Below are positions 4,719-6,618 of a DNA stretch of 6,618 bases, piece by piece; position 1 is the first letter of the stretch, and the number at the start of each line of letters is the position of its first letter. Source of the stretch: an uncultured Eubacteriales bacterium (GTDB lineage: Bacteria; Bacillota_I; Bacilli_A; RF39; UBA660); NCBI GenBank assembly GCA_900321795.1, contig ONXO01000019.1, forward strand, positions 1 through 6,618, read 5' to 3'. The notes beneath the pieces are model-generated. The model was not told the DNA's origin, did not search any database, and saw only the letters and a list, made by a program, of their open reading frames with translations. The position numbers and the translations under genes are program-made.

Positions 4719-6389
4719 ATTTGTTTCTGTATTTTCAAATATAACAGGCATTATTATAGGCCTTCTACCAGTAATCTCTATTATAAATGAGTTAAGTTCT
4801 AATATAATTCTATTTCTTAAATCAGTTAAATTATAATTAGGTTTCACTAATTCTTCTTTAACTACTGCTTTGACTTTGTTTTGGATACTATCAATTAATT
4901 CTTGATTATCATTAACAACTACAAAACCTCTAGTAGTTATATTAGGATCTATTGTTAATTCTTTTTTTACAGGGTTAACATTAAGTATTACTATTAAAAC
5001 ACCATCGTTACTCATTATCTTTCTATCTCTAATTACTGACGAAGCAATATCTCCAATTTTTTTACCATCCACATAAATATCATTGATTGTAATACTTCCA
5101 GCTTTTCTAACACCATCTTTAGAAAGAACAAGCATATCACCATTTTTTAATATAAATGTGTTTTCTTTAGGAATTCCACATTCTTGTGCTAGTTTAGCAT
5201 GAGCTTGTAACATTCTATATTCACCATGTGCCGGCATAAAAAACTCTGGTTTAATAAGCCTTAAAAGTAACCTAAGTTCATCCTGTCTACCATGCCCACT
5301 TGTATGGATATTAACATCATTGCTTGTAGTATAAACTTTAGCACCTTTTAAATATAGTTTGTTAACAACTCTATTAATACTTTGAGCATTTCCAGGAATT
5401 GTACTACTTGAGAATATTACTGTATCTTCAGGCATTAAAGTAATGTTAGAATCAACTCCATTAGCTATTCTACTTAAAGCAGCAAGCGGTTCTCCTTGAG
5501 AACCTGTGACAAGTAAACACAAGTTTTCAGGTCTAACTTTTCTTATTTCACTTTGCTCGATTAAGACACTTTTATCTTTAATAAGTCCACAGCTTTTGGC
5601 TATTTCTATGTTATTAACCATACTTCTACCAAAAGGAGCCACTTTTCTGTTGTTTTTCTTACAAGTTTCAATAATATGTACAAGTCTATAAATATTAGAA
5701 GCGAATGTAGCAAGAATAATTCTTCCTGTGCAGTTTCTAATAATATCTCCTAGAGCTTCATCAACAGCATTTTCACTTTGAGAAAAGCCTGGTATTAAAG
5801 CATTAGTTGAGTCACTTAATAATAGTTTAACACCATCATCACCTATTTTAGCTATTTTACTAAAGTTAGCAACAGGCCCGATAGGAGTTAAGTCAAATTT
5901 AAAATCTCCTGTAGTAACAACTCTTCCATTTGGAGTCATAACACTTATACCATAACTATCTGGAATAGAGTGAGTAGTTCTAAAAAATTCAACACTAAAA
6001 TGTTTAAAATCCACTTTAGTATTTTCATCAATTATAACAATATTTTTGTATGTTATTTCTCTATCATCTAGCTTTTTCTTAATAAGCTCAGTTGCAACTT
6101 TAGGAGCATAAATAACTGGAATATTTACGTTAGTAATTAAATAAGGTATACCTCCAATGTGATCTTCATGTCCATGTGTTATGAACAAACCTTTAATCTT
6201 ATCTTCATTTTGTTTTAAGAAAGTATAATCAGCTAAGACATAATCTATTCCAGGTAAATTATCTTCTGGAAACATAACACCACAGTCAATTACCACTATT
6301 TCGTTATCATGCATAATTGCATACATATTTTTACCAACTTCACCAAGCCCGCCTAAAGCGAACACAAAAGTCTCTTTTTCTGTATTCAT
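4710..6389 (-). CDS. rnj: Ribonuclease J (beta-CASP metallo-beta-lactamase nuclease)
   Basis: RNase J is a cytoplasmic 5'-3' exonuclease and endonuclease acting in mRNA decay and in rRNA and 16S maturation. The zinc-site motifs are intact: H72-x-H74-x-D76-H77 in FITHGHEDHIGG, H140 in TTHSIPDSYG, D162 in TGDFKFD, and H388 in MPAHGEY. Each is offset by two from the B. subtilis RNase J1 positions as I recall them. The beta-CASP insert follows (ATFASNIYRLVHI, GSQGEPLAALSR), then a C-terminal domain ending near residue 559; J1 of B. subtilis has 555. I start at the ATG at 6389 because AAAGGA (6403-6398) is eight bases upstream. The ATG at 6398, three codons earlier, overlaps that SD and cannot use it. 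It could be J1 or J2, which sequence reading alone does not separate. It converges with rny and diverges from the gene at 6594. Confidence 0.95.
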   Translation of the reverse strand: MNTEKETFVFALGGLGEVGKNMYAIMHDNEIVVIDCGVMFPEDNLPGIDYVLADYTFLKQNEDKIKGLFITHGHEDHIGGIPYLITNVNIPVIYAPKVATELIKKKLDDREITYKNIVIIDENTKVDFKHFSVEFFRTTHSIPDSYGISVMTPNGRVVTTGDFKFDLTPIGPVANFSKIAKIGDDGVKLLLSDSTNALIPGFSQSENAVDEALGDIIRNCTGRIILATFASNIYRLVHIIETCKKNNRKVAPFGRSMVNNIEIAKSCGLIKDKSVLIEQSEIRKVRPENLCLLVTGSQGEPLAALSRIANGVDSNITLMPEDTVIFSSSTIPGNAQSINRVVNKLYLKGAKVYTTSNDVNIHTSGHGRQDELRLLLRLIKPEFFMPAHGEYRMLQAHAKLAQECGIPKENTFILKNGDMLVLSKDGVRKAGSITINDIYVDGKKIGDIASSVIRDRKIMSNDGVLIVILNVNPVKKELTIDPNITTRGFVVVNDNQELIDSIQNKVKAVVKEELVKPNYNLTDLRNRIILELNSFIIEITGRRPIIMPVIFENTETNRD

Positions 6390-6436
6390 ATAATTCATCC
6401 TTTCAATTTCTTTTAAAAGAAAAACTTGATATTAGA

Positions 6437-6465
6437 ATTATACACCAAAACTCTTGCTTTGTAAA
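6437..6465 (-). promoter_or_regulatory. SigA-type promoter for RNase J
   Basis: On the minus strand, TTTACA (6465-6460) and a perfect TATAAT (6442-6437) are separated by 17 bases. Transcription would start near 6430, giving a leader of about 40 bases. The leader contains a 16-bp palindrome (6407-6422, TTTCTTTTAAAAGAAA) just before the ribosome binding site. Confidence 0.75.
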
Positions 6466-6493
6466 GAGGGTCATTAATGCCGATTTAAAACAT

Positions 6494-6523
6494 TTGCTAG
6501 TGATTTTTCCTATGCTTTATGAT
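6494..6523 (+). promoter_or_regulatory. Possible promoter for the plus-strand gene at the right edge
   Basis: TTGCTA (6494-6499) and TATGAT (6518-6523) are 18 bases apart, with further T/A-rich -10-like hexamers (TATTAT at 6523) close by. It faces away from the RNase J promoter. The transcript would have a leader of about 65 bases containing an inverted repeat (6531-6538 with 6564-6571). Confidence 0.45.
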
Positions 6524-6593
6524 ATTATATATATGTATGCAATAAGAAAAAAATATCAAATGTATACATATGATTTAATTACAGGAGGCTTAT

Positions 6594-6618
6594 ATGGGAC
6601 TATTTGATAAATTGAAAA
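6594..6618 (+). CDS. Start of a gene, possibly ftsY (3' truncated by the window)
   Basis: A strong AGGAGG (6583-6588) lies five bases before ATG 6594, and the frame stays open to the window edge, reading MGLFDKLK. This N-terminus is typical of many Firmicutes FtsY proteins, the signal recognition particle receptor. Eight residues cannot prove it, since other small and phage-shock-type proteins start the same way. The start call itself is firm; the product is a guess. Confidence 0.6.

Noticed and set aside
6390..6398. ATG at 6398 (minus strand) as start of RNase J
   Set aside because: It directly abuts and overlaps the AAAGGA sequence, leaving no spacing; the ATG at 6389 has an ideal eight-base spacing.
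6317..6607. Plus-strand open frame covering the RNase J start and the divergent promoters
   Set aside because: It crosses both promoters and the ribosome binding site of the gene at 6594 and has no SD of its own.
1..6618. CRISPR array, tRNA, insertion sequence or TGA recoding
   Set aside because: No regularly spaced repeats, cloverleaf-like folds, transposase motifs or in-frame TGA within conserved genes were seen.

Overview
The window looks like chromosome from a low-GC, probably anaerobic Gram-positive bacterium (Firmicutes/Bacilli or a close relative). This rests on the AT-rich sequence, AGA as the main arginine codon, strong AGGAGG-type ribosome binding sites, near-consensus TTGACA/TATAAT promoters, the RNase Y plus RNase J pair, and a desulfoferrodoxin-type superoxide reductase, an enzyme mostly found in anaerobes and microaerophiles. 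TGG encodes Trp and TGA is a stop, so there is no mycoplasma-type recoding. I cannot name the species.

Layout, left to right. (1) The 3' part of a secreted or surface-type protein with degenerate starch-binding-like (CBM26-like) modules, closed by a strong terminator. (2) An intergenic stretch of about 300 bases that ends in a perfect-consensus promoter with a 26-bp perfect palindrome over its spacer and -10 box. (3) A two-gene unit: an unrecognised 104-residue cysteine-containing protein, then a 2Fe-type superoxide reductase. The desulforedoxin domain of the reductase is interrupted by a cysteine-rich acidic insertion of about 30 residues. A terminator follows. (4) A divergent but catalytically complete alanine racemase homologue with its own terminator. 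(5) RNase Y (rny) behind its own consensus-like promoter, with a hairpin predicted at the very 5' end of its mRNA. (6) RNase J on the minus strand, convergent with rny across a pair of stem-loops. (7) A divergent intergenic region with promoters facing both ways, and the first nine codons of a plus-strand gene that may be ftsY.

Functionally, the right half holds core RNA-decay machinery: membrane-bound endonuclease RNase Y, and the beta-CASP exo/endonuclease RNase J. The left-centre unit is likely a regulated defence against superoxide. The part most worth a second look is that unit: the modified superoxide reductase, its cysteine-containing partner, and the palindromic promoter in front of them.
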